Below are positions 10,860 through 22,690 of a stretch of 64,000 nt of DNA, piece by piece (positions within the stretch are counted from its first letter, which is position 1; each line of letters begins with the position of its first letter). The DNA lies in assembly GCA_022885665.1 (NCBI GenBank), contig JAGQDJ010000020.1, forward strand, positions 434,001 to 498,000, given 5' to 3'. The notes below the pieces were generated by a model, which was not told where the DNA came from, did not search any database, and was given only the letters and a program-made list of their open reading frames with translations. Made by a program: the position numbers and the translations under genes. This DNA comes from Triops longicaudatus. Taxonomy: Eukaryota > Arthropoda > Branchiopoda > Notostraca > Triopsidae.

Positions 10860-12999
10860 TTCGATCCAAATTATCCGCGAATTTCGCTCACAATTGTCCA
10901 TGACTTTAAAGTTAACACATAATTTGTTCTACATTTTTTTTTAAATTAACATTGCCCAGAAAAACGTGAATAATTTCAAGGAAAATTGTATACGGAAATT
11001 CTCTCTACGTTTCTTTGTCAAGTTATGAAAGAGAAACGCTAAAGCGCAATTCTATTAAAAAAAGCCACGACAATACCGCTAAACAGTTTTAAAGGAAATT
11101 CAACTGTTGAGTACTCGAAAAATTATGTACTTCGATCAAAATTCTTGACTGAAATAATTCAAAATGAATCGAAATTTAAAGAATCTGTTAATTCATCTGA
11201 GCTATTGAAATATCTGCCACGATAAAGCAAAAATAATGCATTATTTTGAGATTTCAAAATTTCTAGAAAAAACGTTGTACTCGACTTTTAGTAAAGTTAA
11301 GGAAAATAAACTGGAAAATTCTTAACTTTTTCAGTTAAAACAGTTAGTCACGACGTGACAATGAAAACATTTTCCGTATTTTTGGCAAAATGGGTTTCAT
11401 GGACACCGAACCACACTCGCAAATTTAGTTCCCTGCAGCACATTCTTTGGAAACCTTTGGAATGCCACTAGTATCAACACCTTGACCTTGTAACACGTTC
11501 GCCGGCGCTGTTAAGCAGCTTTCTGAACCTACAGCCAAAAAGGAGACAAGAGAAACCTTAGAGCTGTATGGAAATCTCAAGTTTGCCTGGCTGAACCCAG
11601 GTAAAAGATTCCACGCCGTCTGCTCAGCATCCCGAATATGAAAAGAATACAACAAACCCATCCCGTACCTTTTCACCTCACCATAAATGAATGATTACAA
11701 TAGTTTCCCCTTAAGCAAAAATCAAACCCTACCTGATGAATTTGTCTCACTGTTCAATAAGTTCTGGTACTATTTGGCATTGCTTTTCAAGGGAAGTTGT
11801 CCCAGAACTTATTTGCCAGATTGTAAAATACGATAAATTAGCTATGAAACAAACAAATAAACACACAACGCTTTTAACTTTATTTAATACAAAATATGAC
11901 ACTAAATGATGCAACACTACAATAATACTAAAATCATATCACAACGTTTATTTCTTCACTAACTAAATTCTACTCATTTTCAACCAAGTTTTATCATTTA
12001 TGTGACAAAATTTTGACTTTCTTGGGGTATTTAACGCAAGCACGAGTTCAAATTCATGTCTTAAAGTGCTTTTAAAAAATGCTCCGAAACACGATGATGG
12101 TACAAGACAGTTTGAAAAGGAAGAAAAATTCCGAAAATGGGCCATTTTTCGCTTACCATGTTGGAACCTTTAAAATTTCTGCCAAAAAGTCAAAACGATT
12201 TTTTGAAGGAAAACGCTCAGCTGCGGTTGTCAGAAACACACAACACACACCCAAATAATCCACGTGAACTATTTCCAGTGGAGGCCCAAAAAATGCCAAA
12301 AAGGACAGATACGATCAGGATGTCTGTCACGTGACTCAACTAATCGCAAGCTCAATGTATCAGGCGCTCCTAGGATGTTTCTCCCGGTCAGATTATGAAC
12401 AAATTGTGTTTGCCAGTTTTTTTCTCCAATTTCGCACTCACGTTTTTGGGAGACAAATGTGATAAAAATTCCTCCTTTTTTTAACAATATTCTTCTGTAA
12501 GTTTAACACAATGTTTCGAGCTGTTCGCAAACTTAATCGACGATACCCAGACGCCTGAATGGAATGCGAGGGCGGGGTGGGTAGGAGGAAGTGAACTTTC
12601 ACGACCACACACTCTTCACAAGCACGGTAGGAGTGAAAAAAAAACGCGACCAAAGAGAGCCAAGCTTAAAAGCTAAATAAAACTCTTTCTTGTCTGTTCA
12701 CTCCTATTTTTTTTTTTTGTTCGCCTTGGTCTGTAAAACAGCAATTCCGGGTTCAATAGACCGGGAATTTGCGATTCAAAACTCCAAAATTTTGTGGGAT
12801 TTTTGCGCTAACGCAAAATGGCCAATTAAAAAGGGAAACGGGAGAGGGGGGATTAAGAAGGGAGTGTGAATTGGGGCTTAAGAGAGAGATAAAGGGGGGA
12901 AATAGTTGAAGTATAAAAGTCGAAGAAGGGGGTAAAAAGGAAGAAATTGTGGGTGGGCAGAAAAGTGGGGTGGAAAAAGCACCGAAAATGTAAAATAGG
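10860..12999. other. Gene-free stretch containing hairpin element A
   Basis: No exon recognised on either strand. The 149-residue minus-strand frame at 12753-13202 is Pro/Ser/Phe-rich without motifs. The only structure of note is the hairpin at 11756-11813. Confidence 0.5.
11756..11813. repeat. Short palindromic element A (AATAAGTTCTGG ... CCAGAACTTATT)
   Basis: The arms AATAAGTTCTGG and CCAGAACTTATT are exact inverted repeats around a spacer, and the stem extends imperfectly through TAC/GTC. A related hairpin occurs at 28264-28315 with the same AAGTTCTGGTAC and GTCCCAGAACTT arms. Two dispersed copies suggest a miniature mobile element or a small structured RNA; neither is proved. Confidence 0.6.
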
Positions 13000-13345
13000 A
13001 CAGAACACCTAAAAAACGAGAGCCGTCCGAGCGCCTCGCACGGACAAAGTAGAATGCCTCGACCGAACGGAAAAGGGCAGGGTTCTAGCCTTCGCTTCCT
13101 AACCGGCACTAGCAGCGACACTCGCGGCTTCCACTGGACCCCGAGTGGGCTGGATGGGTGGGTGGGGGGAAGGTGGTAGACGAGGGGGAATGGGCGAGGC
13201 AACGCCGGGCGCGGCGAAAACCGGTGCGTGTTGCACGCTGGTCTGCAGCCACAGCCAAAAATGGCGATCCGCCGCCGGCCCGCACCGCTAACGAACCGGA
13301 ACCCGGGCCAGAACCCGGATCCAATAGCCGGGAGCTATTTTGGTG
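13000..13345. promoter_or_regulatory. GC-rich, CpG-bearing island, possible promoter or 5' exon
   Basis: Sharply more GC-rich than its surroundings, with many CpG dinucleotides (GCCGGGCGCGGCG, GATCCGCCGCCGGCC) and an AAAATGGCG word at 13257-13265 matching the YY1/Pho consensus core. No TATA box, certain initiator or recognised coding exon was seen. Because heph runs on the minus strand and needs an upstream promoter, this is a candidate alternative promoter, but that is inference. Confidence 0.35.
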
Positions 13346-16300
13346 CAGCTAAAGGAAATGTTACCTCTTCCTTGTAAAAAAATAAACGTTTTTTTTTTTT
13401 TTATTTTTTGGGGGGGTTAGTTGAGACAGAAACGCTGTAATATTTGAATAAGGCTGTACCTGAGGGAAAGAAAGTAAAAAGCGTCCTTTTGGTGGAGGAC
13501 AAAACACCCCCGCGGAGGGGTTTTTCCTGGAATGCTGAATTAGTGATGGCAAGTCTTTTCGAAAGGGGCCAAATACCTTGCCCCGTGATGCTACGGATGT
13601 TTTCGTGAGCGGGGAATGGAATTTTTGGTCGGGGATAATCATGTCGTGGGTTTTTGAAAAATGGACTTGTAAAGAGAGGAGAACAGGAACAAATAGGTGC
13701 CCAATGGGCGATGATACGTGAAACGAGTATTTATCAGAATTTTTGGGGCCGGGGTGTTATAAACCGCTGAGGAATACTTTGTCATGGATTGAGATACTTC
13801 CAGGAAACCAAGCTCGAAAATTTGTGAGATTCAAACGAAATACCGCGGGTATACCGAAACACCGTTTCTTTTATGGAGCTCAACTCAATGCAGGAAGTTG
13901 TTAATTAAAAGAATGATGAGCAGAAAAATGGACAATAAAAAGCTTGAGACTTCCATTCAAGTCAAATACCATTTTCTAGGGAATGCGCGATAATTACTAA
14001 AAAAATGATAAGCTTTAGGCACCTCTAGTTTTTAAAAATACAATAATTTTTAAATCACTCTTGGCAATGTAAAAATTACTTTATTTTTTAAATCCATGAC
14101 AGCGTAACTAAGCAAATACATTTTATAAGCACTAAACGTGTACATAAGTGTTTAAAGATCGAAATACAATTAAAAACTACATTTCTAGGAAAAAAAGGTA
14201 AGTTAAAAATGGAATACATGTTTCAACGGAGCTGTAATTTTAATCAGAAAACTCGTTAGAGGGGGAAAGCTTTTTCAACTAATCTCAGCTTGACCTTCAT
14301 TAACCTTGACGGCTTATCTTAATTATTCTAATCGCTCTCCTCTTATCTTGACTTGAGAGAGCCTTTCTCATCATTTTCTCGCTCTTCGGACAAATTAATT
14401 TCACGCCCCCAAATTGTCACTCAATTTCCCAAAATTTCTTCATTTTCCCCCCGAATTCAATTTCCTCCAGACACAAAATTAATCCAGCGGTGAGCTATTA
14501 GCAACCAACACGCTTTTCCCTCCCCTGATAAAAAAAAAGGAGTTCAACAGCCTCCACGGAGGCACCAGCGTCCAAAAATCAAAGCTCCCTCCAGCCATGG
14601 TTATGCTTTTCTCCCCAGAAAGTCTGAAATGAAAACAAATTGACGCCTGTTATTCAAGCCAAAAGGGAGCCATGTGCTCCTCGCTCCGAGATAAACAGGT
14701 ACCGGCAAGAGTTCAAGAGCCCTCCTCCCGCCAAAAACGGAAGCAGATGGTTCATTTTTTACTTCCCTTCCTAAAGTGCTCAGCAACTCGTGTTAAAAAT
14801 TTACCCTGGTGCATTTTTTTCTTACAAAAAAAATCACTGATAAGTCACAATCAGATCGATAAAGACTTCAAAGGAAAAACTGATACCGAAAATTCGGGCT
14901 AATCAGTTTCACCCCTATTTTACGTCTTGCTTGGCCTCTTAGTCGTCTATAAAAAGACTTAACTCCCCTGTTTCAATCTTGTGTTAGGTTCTGCATTCTT
15001 ATCCGCACAGCTGCTGCTTCAATGCCAAACACCTTCTTAAGTTGAGCAATTGAATTGAGGGCACCATCCGTTCCGTGTTGGTGAATCTTTCGCACATCTG
15101 CTCTCCTTTAGCACCGCCCCCCCCCCGAAAACTTCCTTTCACCTTCTTCTAACTCAAAGATCACCCCACCCAAGACGGGGATTCTAAAAAGGGGTTGTGT
15201 GTGGTTTCGAGGGTATATAGTTGGCTCTACAGCCCCCTTCAAACTGTACATCTACCCTTACGCCTCCTCTTTATTGCAAAAGCACTTCCAAGGGACAAGC
15301 TATAAAAGCGTGCATAATTAAGTTAATGTCCAAGTCGTGCCGAGAACAGAGACGCACACCGGAAATTATTTCGCCCCCCAACTTTCCTCCTACCCCCCAA
15401 TGCACGACAACTTCCATCCCCAGACGTTTAATTGCGGGAAACTGACGAATCACAGACAGAGAGGAAGGAGATGGAATCCGCACCCAAAATGGCGAACAAG
15501 CCGTTATTTCTAATGCTGTCTCTACTTCTGCGTACGCCTCGATTCCTTTATACAGTTTCTTGGTACACTAACGTCGTCCATATTGCAGAAAATACGTCAT
15601 AGGCAGAAAAGCGTTGTAAAAAGCGTTGAACTCAATAATGCTTCTTGAGGCCAATCGACCCGAGGTTCCACGAAACTTTATTTTTCTGTTATTTCTGGGT
15701 ACTTATTGCTTTATACGGAGGGTGAGCGAAGGGGAGAGGTGGAAGTAATGAAAACCGCAGAAATGGAGGGCGAAGGAGCTTTTGATAGCGTATAAAAAAA
15801 AGGGAAGTACTTGTTGCGTTATGACGCGCGTCCTTCTAAATTGCGTACTTCGATGACGTTCAACCCCACCTGAGCACCCTCCTCAGCAACACCTTTGAAG
15901 AAATCGCCTTAAGGGGCCCTCACCCCCATGGTAAAACCCTGGGGAAAGTGGGTAGCATCACCATAGAAACGCTACGAGCTCCCCGGGCAAATAATCCATC
16001 TTCTTATATGTGCATAAGAAAGTAACGAGCTGTCCCACTTTTTCAATCTAACCCCCCACCCCCCCATCCCTTGGTTAACTCCCAGCATTACTTACTAATG
16101 GGCAGCAATAAGAATTTCGAGTGCAGTACATTAAGATTAAACCATAATCTTGATTACTCTCGACGTCGGGAAAATTGCTGACGAAGAAAAAGCGGGAAAA
16201 TACGGGCAAAGAGGGAGAAATCACCGAGTTTCACGTTAGAAGTTAAATGGCAGAGTGCAATAGTGAGTTAAATCCGCTTTAGACCGTAAATTGCTTCTTT

Positions 16301-17229
16301 TCTCACTCAAATCGCTTACCATCAATTTTCTTTAAAATTTGGTCTAGCTATTTTAAATACGTGGAAAGTTTGAACGCTTAGCAATACAATACAACTAATA
16401 ATACAAGAATATAATAGCTATAAAATGCTTACGGCAAAAAAATTATACACAAACACTTTAGTTACTTACACGTGACTTTGTGATTAGTAATTAAGGCTTG
16501 ATTGAACTCAGAATACACAATAATTGTGAATATTTTACAGAAATATTGCAAGTACTTTTCATTGTTTGAAACTTTCGTTTTCATTATTGGTACTAAAATT
16601 AATAGTATGGAATCTCTAAAAAAAATGGACAAAATTTGACAAATGTCCTTTTAACAGTTACAAAAATTCTGACAAGTGGATTAAATCGCATTGTGAAATA
16701 TTTTAATTTCAACTGAGAAAAATAATAATAAAAAATAGAAATCGTTTAATAGTTTGCAGTAATTCAGTTAGGGTAATACGCGTTTAGACTAACTTGGAAG
16801 CTTAATTTATGTTAATTTGTTGACTAACGTCTAAAAATACCTCGCCCTCGTTAACAATTCAAATACCTCCCCCACACGTGTCTCAACTGTAAACCAAACA
16901 AAGTGACCAAAACTGTAAACAACTCCTCGTATATACAACAATAAGCAACCTTCCCTGACAAATTAAAACATAAACAACGTTTCAGATACACCAAACGCCT
17001 CGCAAACCTTAATTTTGGGCCCAACAAAGCTTCATCCATGTCAAACTTTGATTTCGAAAATGTCTTCCAACATTTCTTCTCCCAAATTTCTCACCTAGCC
17101 TTCATTCTAATATTACCCAACTCCCCAAACGCTTTTTCTGCGTTTCATTAAACACGTCCTGTACCAAACACTACATAACTAACATGTGTAGCTAACTCAA
17201 TCCATTTAATTTTAATTTTCCTTGAAAAT
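13346..17229. other. Gene-free stretch
   Basis: No exon recognised. A second AAAATGGCGAAC word (YY1/Pho-like) occurs at about 15487. C-rich runs at 15117-15127 and 16052-16066 are low complexity. Confidence 0.5.
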
Positions 17230-17470
17230 TAAATCTTTTTTTAAATAATAAATCTTTAAAAAAAACGTATCTAAAAAAATTATTTAATAAACTTGTTTAT
17301 TATTTATTTAAAAAATGTATTTAAAAAAATATTTAAAAAATGTATTTAAAAAAATATTTAAAAAATATTTTAAAAAATTTATTTAAAAAATTATAAAAAA
17401 TATTAAAAAAATTATTTTAAAAAAATTATTTAAAAAAATTATTTAAAAAATTTATTTAATAAATTTTTCA
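17230..17470. repeat. TTTAAAAAAATTAT-type AT minisatellite
   Basis: Near-continuous alternation of TTTAAAAAAA and ATTATTTA words of about 12-18 bases; no coding content. Confidence 0.85.
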
Positions 17471-18929
17471 TATAATGAAAATGGAAACTGAAATCCCCCA
17501 AACCAAGCACATAAATCTCAAATGTCCTTCCCGCTACTGGGTCAATATAAAGCCCGCTACTGTTCCTCTTACCGGTAGCTCACTCCAGGTGGAGTCAGGC
17601 ACTCCAATTCCTTGTAAAACCCTCTCAAGTTTCCCGTACTGCTCGCCCTGTCTTCTCCATTCTACCTGGTAAGCTGAGCCTACACTTAATCCATTACAAC
17701 AATGCTTTCAATTCTACTCAAGGTCTCGCCCTACTTTTATTACGTCCTATAAAAACCAAGCCTAGTCCTACTCGGACCTCCATAAAACTTGAAAACCCTA
17801 CACAAAGTGTAACAACTCTTTTCAATTGACTCGAATCGTAAATAGACTCCAACTCCGCCCCTTTTACACCCTCTTCACCCTGCTGTCCTATCACCCCCTT
17901 TTTCAAATGCTACACCGATCCTGGAAATCTTCGAATTGCAATAAAACTCAATTCAATCCTTTGGGTACGACTATTGTTGTCCCAGCTTTTAGGAAATCGT
18001 ATCGCAAATTCCAGAGCCAAAAAAGACTCAGCTTTCAAAGGAATACTAGAACGTATAAGGGCTCGAGTCTCGTTACCTGATTGGCTGCTTCGGTGTGCCT
18101 TTTTTGTTCAGTGAAAGATAAGATTTGAATAGAGTCACCCTAGGAAGACCAGGCTAAGATTTCCCGAACAAAAACCCCCCTAACAGACATCGTCTGCTGC
18201 TGTTGTTGCCCTTCTTCCTCTTCCGAGAGCCTCCTCACCCTCAACGTCCACCCTTTCCAAGTCTGGAAAGCTTACGGTACTAGCGACAACTTTTGTTAGT
18301 TCGTCCACATCTGCTGCATAACTTGAAATCTTAGCTTCCCCCTACTGTCCTCGCTAACCGCGAAAGGTTCTCTGCTGGGGTAGTGGCTATTACTTTCTGC
18401 GATTCGAACAGGGAACAAAAGCCTATTTTTCCTTCAGAGCCTTTCAATGGCAATAGTCTCGGAAGCATGGCTAAGCTTACAAAGAAACGTTCCAGCCGGC
18501 TAAATATGGTCACCTTGAATGAGTCTTTCATCGCTTTCGCGACTTTTACAACTTCATTTCTTTTGCCCCAACCCTCCACACCTCCCTGTCCCAAGGCTAA
18601 TGAAAACAATAAGCTGGGACTTCCACGAGATATTTTTTTTTTAATCTAGGAAAAAATAATAAGGCCGACATCTCAAGGAAAATGAGTCGGTGGACATGGT
18701 ATACGTTAGACCCGCCTTTTCGTTGTGACATATTGGACTATAAAATTAGTATATAATAAATAATTTTTGCGGTTATTGTTTTAAGCGAAAGACATCGATC
18801 TATAGACATATTATCTTCTTTCATTTTAATAAATAACATATGAAAAATAAACTTGCAGTGTAGGAGGCTTAACTCTTAGCATTATAGTGAATTTTATCTG
18901 GGTTTTGCAGTAAACCTAATTTTAGAATC
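17471..18929. other. Gene-free stretch
   Basis: No exon recognised. Open frames at 17475-17672, 17826-18080 and 18383-18649 (plus) and 18331-18609 (minus) lack motifs and codon bias. Confidence 0.5.
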
Positions 18930-19238
18930 AAAACCCGGTGTAAGAGACAACTGCGTCGACAAGTTTATTCTGACAGCAACATTTTGAGCAAGAGACCAGG
19001 ATGTAGGAGACTTCCTCTGATAAACATAGTTGCATGAAAAACGTGAATAAGTTCAAAAGTAATGCGATCTTTTATAATTTTTTTAAAATTGTGTTTTCGG
19101 GGATCTTCTTTCTCTTTGCATGTCTCATATATGCAGGTTTCGAAACGCAAACTCTCCATAAAATGAAAATTTCTCTTTGAAAGATAATCTTTTGCAGGGC
19201 AATATTGTTTGCAGAGTTTAACAAATATACTCAATGTA

Positions 19239-19272
<34 letters not shown>

Positions 19273-19295
19273 CTAACCGTATGTAAGAGGAACCC
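18930..19295 (-). repeat. Second, reverse-oriented cluster of the TCTCTTACAT box
   Basis: On the minus strand, TGTCTCTTACACCGGGTTTT reads from about 18957 to 18938, a weaker GTCTCCTACATCCTGGTC from about 19012, and CTCTTACATACGG from about 19290. They match the box of the 6.8-7.7 kb array, about 12 kb away, but in the opposite orientation and with irregular spacing. A plus-strand GTCTCATATATGCAGGTTTCG at about 19121 may be another diverged copy. An AAT run lies at 19240-19270. Confidence 0.45.
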
Positions 19296-22200
19296 GTCTG
19301 TAACAAAATAATCCTAACTATTCTGTTGTCATTCGCATTCGATTTTCTTACTATTTACTACGCTTACATTCAGCTACGCTTAAAAAATGTATTTTTTAAA
19401 GATAATTTTAAGAAATGTTGGCTTCTTTCTTTCTTTTTTATCATTTTTTTACTTAACCAGCGTAGAGCCTATTACTGGAACTTTGTATACATGAAAGTTT
19501 TTACGATGTCACGTTCTTTATTTTCATTTTAATATTTAACTGTCATTTTTTAATTTTGTTTTTGTTCCTTGTTTTTTATTTGATATTTGAGTAATTTTGA
19601 TCGTTACATTTTTTTTACAGAATACAATACTTTCGGTAGCTAGAATTTACTACTCAAGATTTGTTTCTCATTCTTCTCGACTGCCGTAAGTTATGAATTC
19701 TCAAGTTATATATCGTGTAAACCAAAACTACGCTAAGTGCGTGATTTGGCACGAGTTTTTAATACTACACCGTTTAAAATTGCCTCTTCCAATTTTCGCG
19801 TCTTGTTTTGGTTAAGGGGCGTGTTTTACGTCTCCGTCAACGGGCAAGTTAAACAATCGAAAGGGTCCGAACTTCTTCGCCCGCCAAGCGCAACAAACAA
19901 AGTTCCGAGCAATTCCCTGCGTCTAAACAAACTGCTCGAGTACAAAACTTTTAGGGCCAACTTCGCAAACGCTACGCATTCCAGCACCGGGAATTCGTGT
20001 ACCCTGCCACGTGACCTCCAAACTTTTTAGAAAGCAAACAATGCAATTCTTCTTTGGCCCTTTCAATGCTTTGCTCTTCTATCTTCGCCCATTCCAGCCT
20101 TTTTACTTGGCTAAAAACATTTTTTTCCCGGGTTAATTAACAAAATCTGTCAAGAGCTGATCTGTTTCTTTTGCCCTGAACGTTACCAACGGTATTGTAC
20201 TGAATAATAAACCAAGCCTTTTTTCTTCCTAGTTGCTTATTGCGTACATAACCCGAAGCATGTTGCATGTTTCTTTAACATATATATTTTTCAGGGACGC
20301 AAAGTCAAGTTTTAACGATCTTGTGACGTGAAACGGATACGGTTGCTTGTTCCTTGTTATATACAACAACGCCGTAGGCTAACAATCTGTGCTGTATGAT
20401 GTCCTCGCAAACATCTCTGGAATGAGACTTTCGGGGAGCAAAATCATACAATACACTACTGTTCCATTAGCTTGATTTTCGTGTAATAATAATCCACTAA
20501 AGTATCGCGTAAAAGCTGTTTAAACGCGAGATATTTTTCGTTTTTCTCAACACACTGCAAAAAATCCCATAAAATTTAAACTTAAATATTTATTTTTGTG
20601 CTTAAATTGTTTTCTTGCAAATTATACTTGTATTCTTAGAATAATGCGGAGAGTAATCACGATTCTATTCAAAGCTTTTCTAATTTCCCACAAGTGGAAA
20701 TGAGTTGGAGCTAAAATCGTTAAAACTCGGAAAGTTGAGGCCATTCTGTATAACTGATGAAAATCTTTGTTCTGTATAGCTGATGAAAATCTTTGTTACT
20801 TTAGGAACGAACCCTTGTGCCATGTAAAACTTTTCCTGGATAGAGTTGAAATTCACTGTCAAACTAGTTCAAACCCACCTTATTATTGAAAGGGACGGGT
20901 GGGGAAATTTAGTATTTAATTTGTGATGTGAATTTCAAGCTGTGGCTCACAGGTGACGTCACCGAATCCATGACTAAGCTAAATTAACTCCCAGACGAGT
21001 AGTAATGTGTGTGTGTGTGCCAGTTAACCCGTTCTTATCAAGGGAGTGATGAAAGCCCTTAACCGGAAACACATTGTTAAAACACTGGTAATAAACGACC
21101 AAAGCAACACCGCTAATCTTATCGCTTACAACATTCAAACTCGCAACCGATGAAAATATAGCCTTACACATCATTCTATGGCCGTAACTAGGAAGCTTAA
21201 CGCTGTACAAACGGCAAATCCTGTAACAACTAAATGTATTTCGATTTTTGTTTTTCTTTTCTTTTTAAGTTTTTTTTTTAATAAAATATTCAGTACGATC
21301 TTGCGTATTGCTTCGAATCACGTATTAACAGTTTAACTCTGCAAGAAGCCTACCTTTTCCAGAACTCCACTTGCGTCATGGCCTGAAACTGTTCTCATTA
21401 AATCTGAACACTTCCATCCTCTCACGCGAAGGCAAGAAACTTCTCTCTGCTCTCCATCACACTCATTACTTTCTCATTACTCTTTTCCAATGATTATCTC
21501 TCCTTCTCTACCCCTTAGTTCACCATTTAGTAACTGTTTCATTCTTCATACACTTACTCTTCCGCAATTCACCATCAACAACAACTATATACACTAAACT
21601 TAATTGACTCCCCCCACTACCATCACTCTCAATCATAACCCCCAAAATTGGTACTAAAAAGGGCACGCCCCTACACGGAAAATCTTCTTCCCTCGACTAA
21701 CCCTCCGTACAAGTTCTAGTACTTTACATGTAGTAGAGTACTATGCTAAGTACGAGTACACGACCTTCCCCTCGTCCCAATGTTGGATTATCTGCTCATC
21801 TTGCATTTATAAAACCTACAGGGAACTCCAGATACTAGCATAATCTATGGGAAGCAACAAGTCCCTTAGGACTTACCCCCATTTTCCTTATCTAACCCTC
21901 TTTATGCCCCCCAGCACCAACGGGCCGTTATTGATTGAATCAACCGTCTCCTGGCTCACTTCTAGCTCTTTTCCTGGCTCTTCCATCTTCCCAGTTTACG
22001 GCTACAACAGAAGTAGGAACTCGGATCTGATTACATGTCTCCTGACTAACACCGGAGTACGAAAATCAGTATTCCTTCATATAATGTCCAGGTACTATTT
22101 GCCCTTTCAAGTCTTTTACATGGACTGAATGGGAAAAATGGAAAACTGCATCGGCGATTTTACATGATAAAAATCGGCCAAGAATTGGATTACTTTTTAG

Positions 22201-22560
22201 CGACCACCGATGAGAAAATTTGTACAATTAAAAAAACTGGGAAAAGAAATGCCTATAAGTTCCTTGGACAGCTATAAATTTCTTGGCAATTTTTCCAAAT
22301 ATATCTCCTAGACATTTGCAAGGGATTAAACGGCAAAACTTTACTGTCGCAAATAAATGCAATTTCTGTGTAAACGTCCATAATAGGGCGTTAAACATAA
22401 CTGTTCCAGATCAAATGAAGCTGGAAAGGAAACTGTTGCTATAGACGCAAGGATGTTATGCTTTAAACGAAGTAATGATCGTCTGTGATTTCACTTATTC
22501 ACTATTAGTGATTTGTTTTAGATTTAAGTTTACAACAATGAATTTGGGGCTTCAAAAATC
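19296..22560. other. Gene-free stretch
   Basis: No exon recognised. It contains the 26-bp tandem duplication at 20744-20795 and a short GT run at 21008-21018. Confidence 0.5.
20744..20795. repeat. Perfectly spaced 26-bp tandem duplication
   Basis: Two adjacent 26-base copies, starting TTCTGTATA and ending GATGAAAATCTTTG, differ at a single base (A/G). This is a recent local duplication in non-coding DNA. Confidence 0.95.
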
Positions 22561-22690
22561 GGTCTCGCTTGAAAGGAGGTCAAAACGGGAATGAATCTTA
22601 CAGGCTGGGTGCACGGGATTTCATTCTTACCAACAATCATTTTAACATTCCAGCGGGCGGCTATGAAATTTGACTGTTGGGTAACAATGA
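22561..22690 (-). mobile_element. Partial LTR copy (3'-biased fragment of the solo-LTR family)
   Basis: It matches the intact LTRs through CAGGCTGGGTGC, GGATTTCATTCTTACC and CTGTTGGGTAACAA. The second arm of the LTR's internal hairpin is lost, and the outer half and both termini are missing. The minus-strand reading gives the same chance peptide IVGKNEIPC as the 3.2 kb copy, which explains that apparent peptide conservation. Confidence 0.8.

Noticed and set aside
12753..13202. 149-codon minus-strand frame next to the GC island
   Set aside because: Pro/Ser/Phe-rich, overlapping polypurine DNA; no family resemblance. Only the composition of the island is reported.
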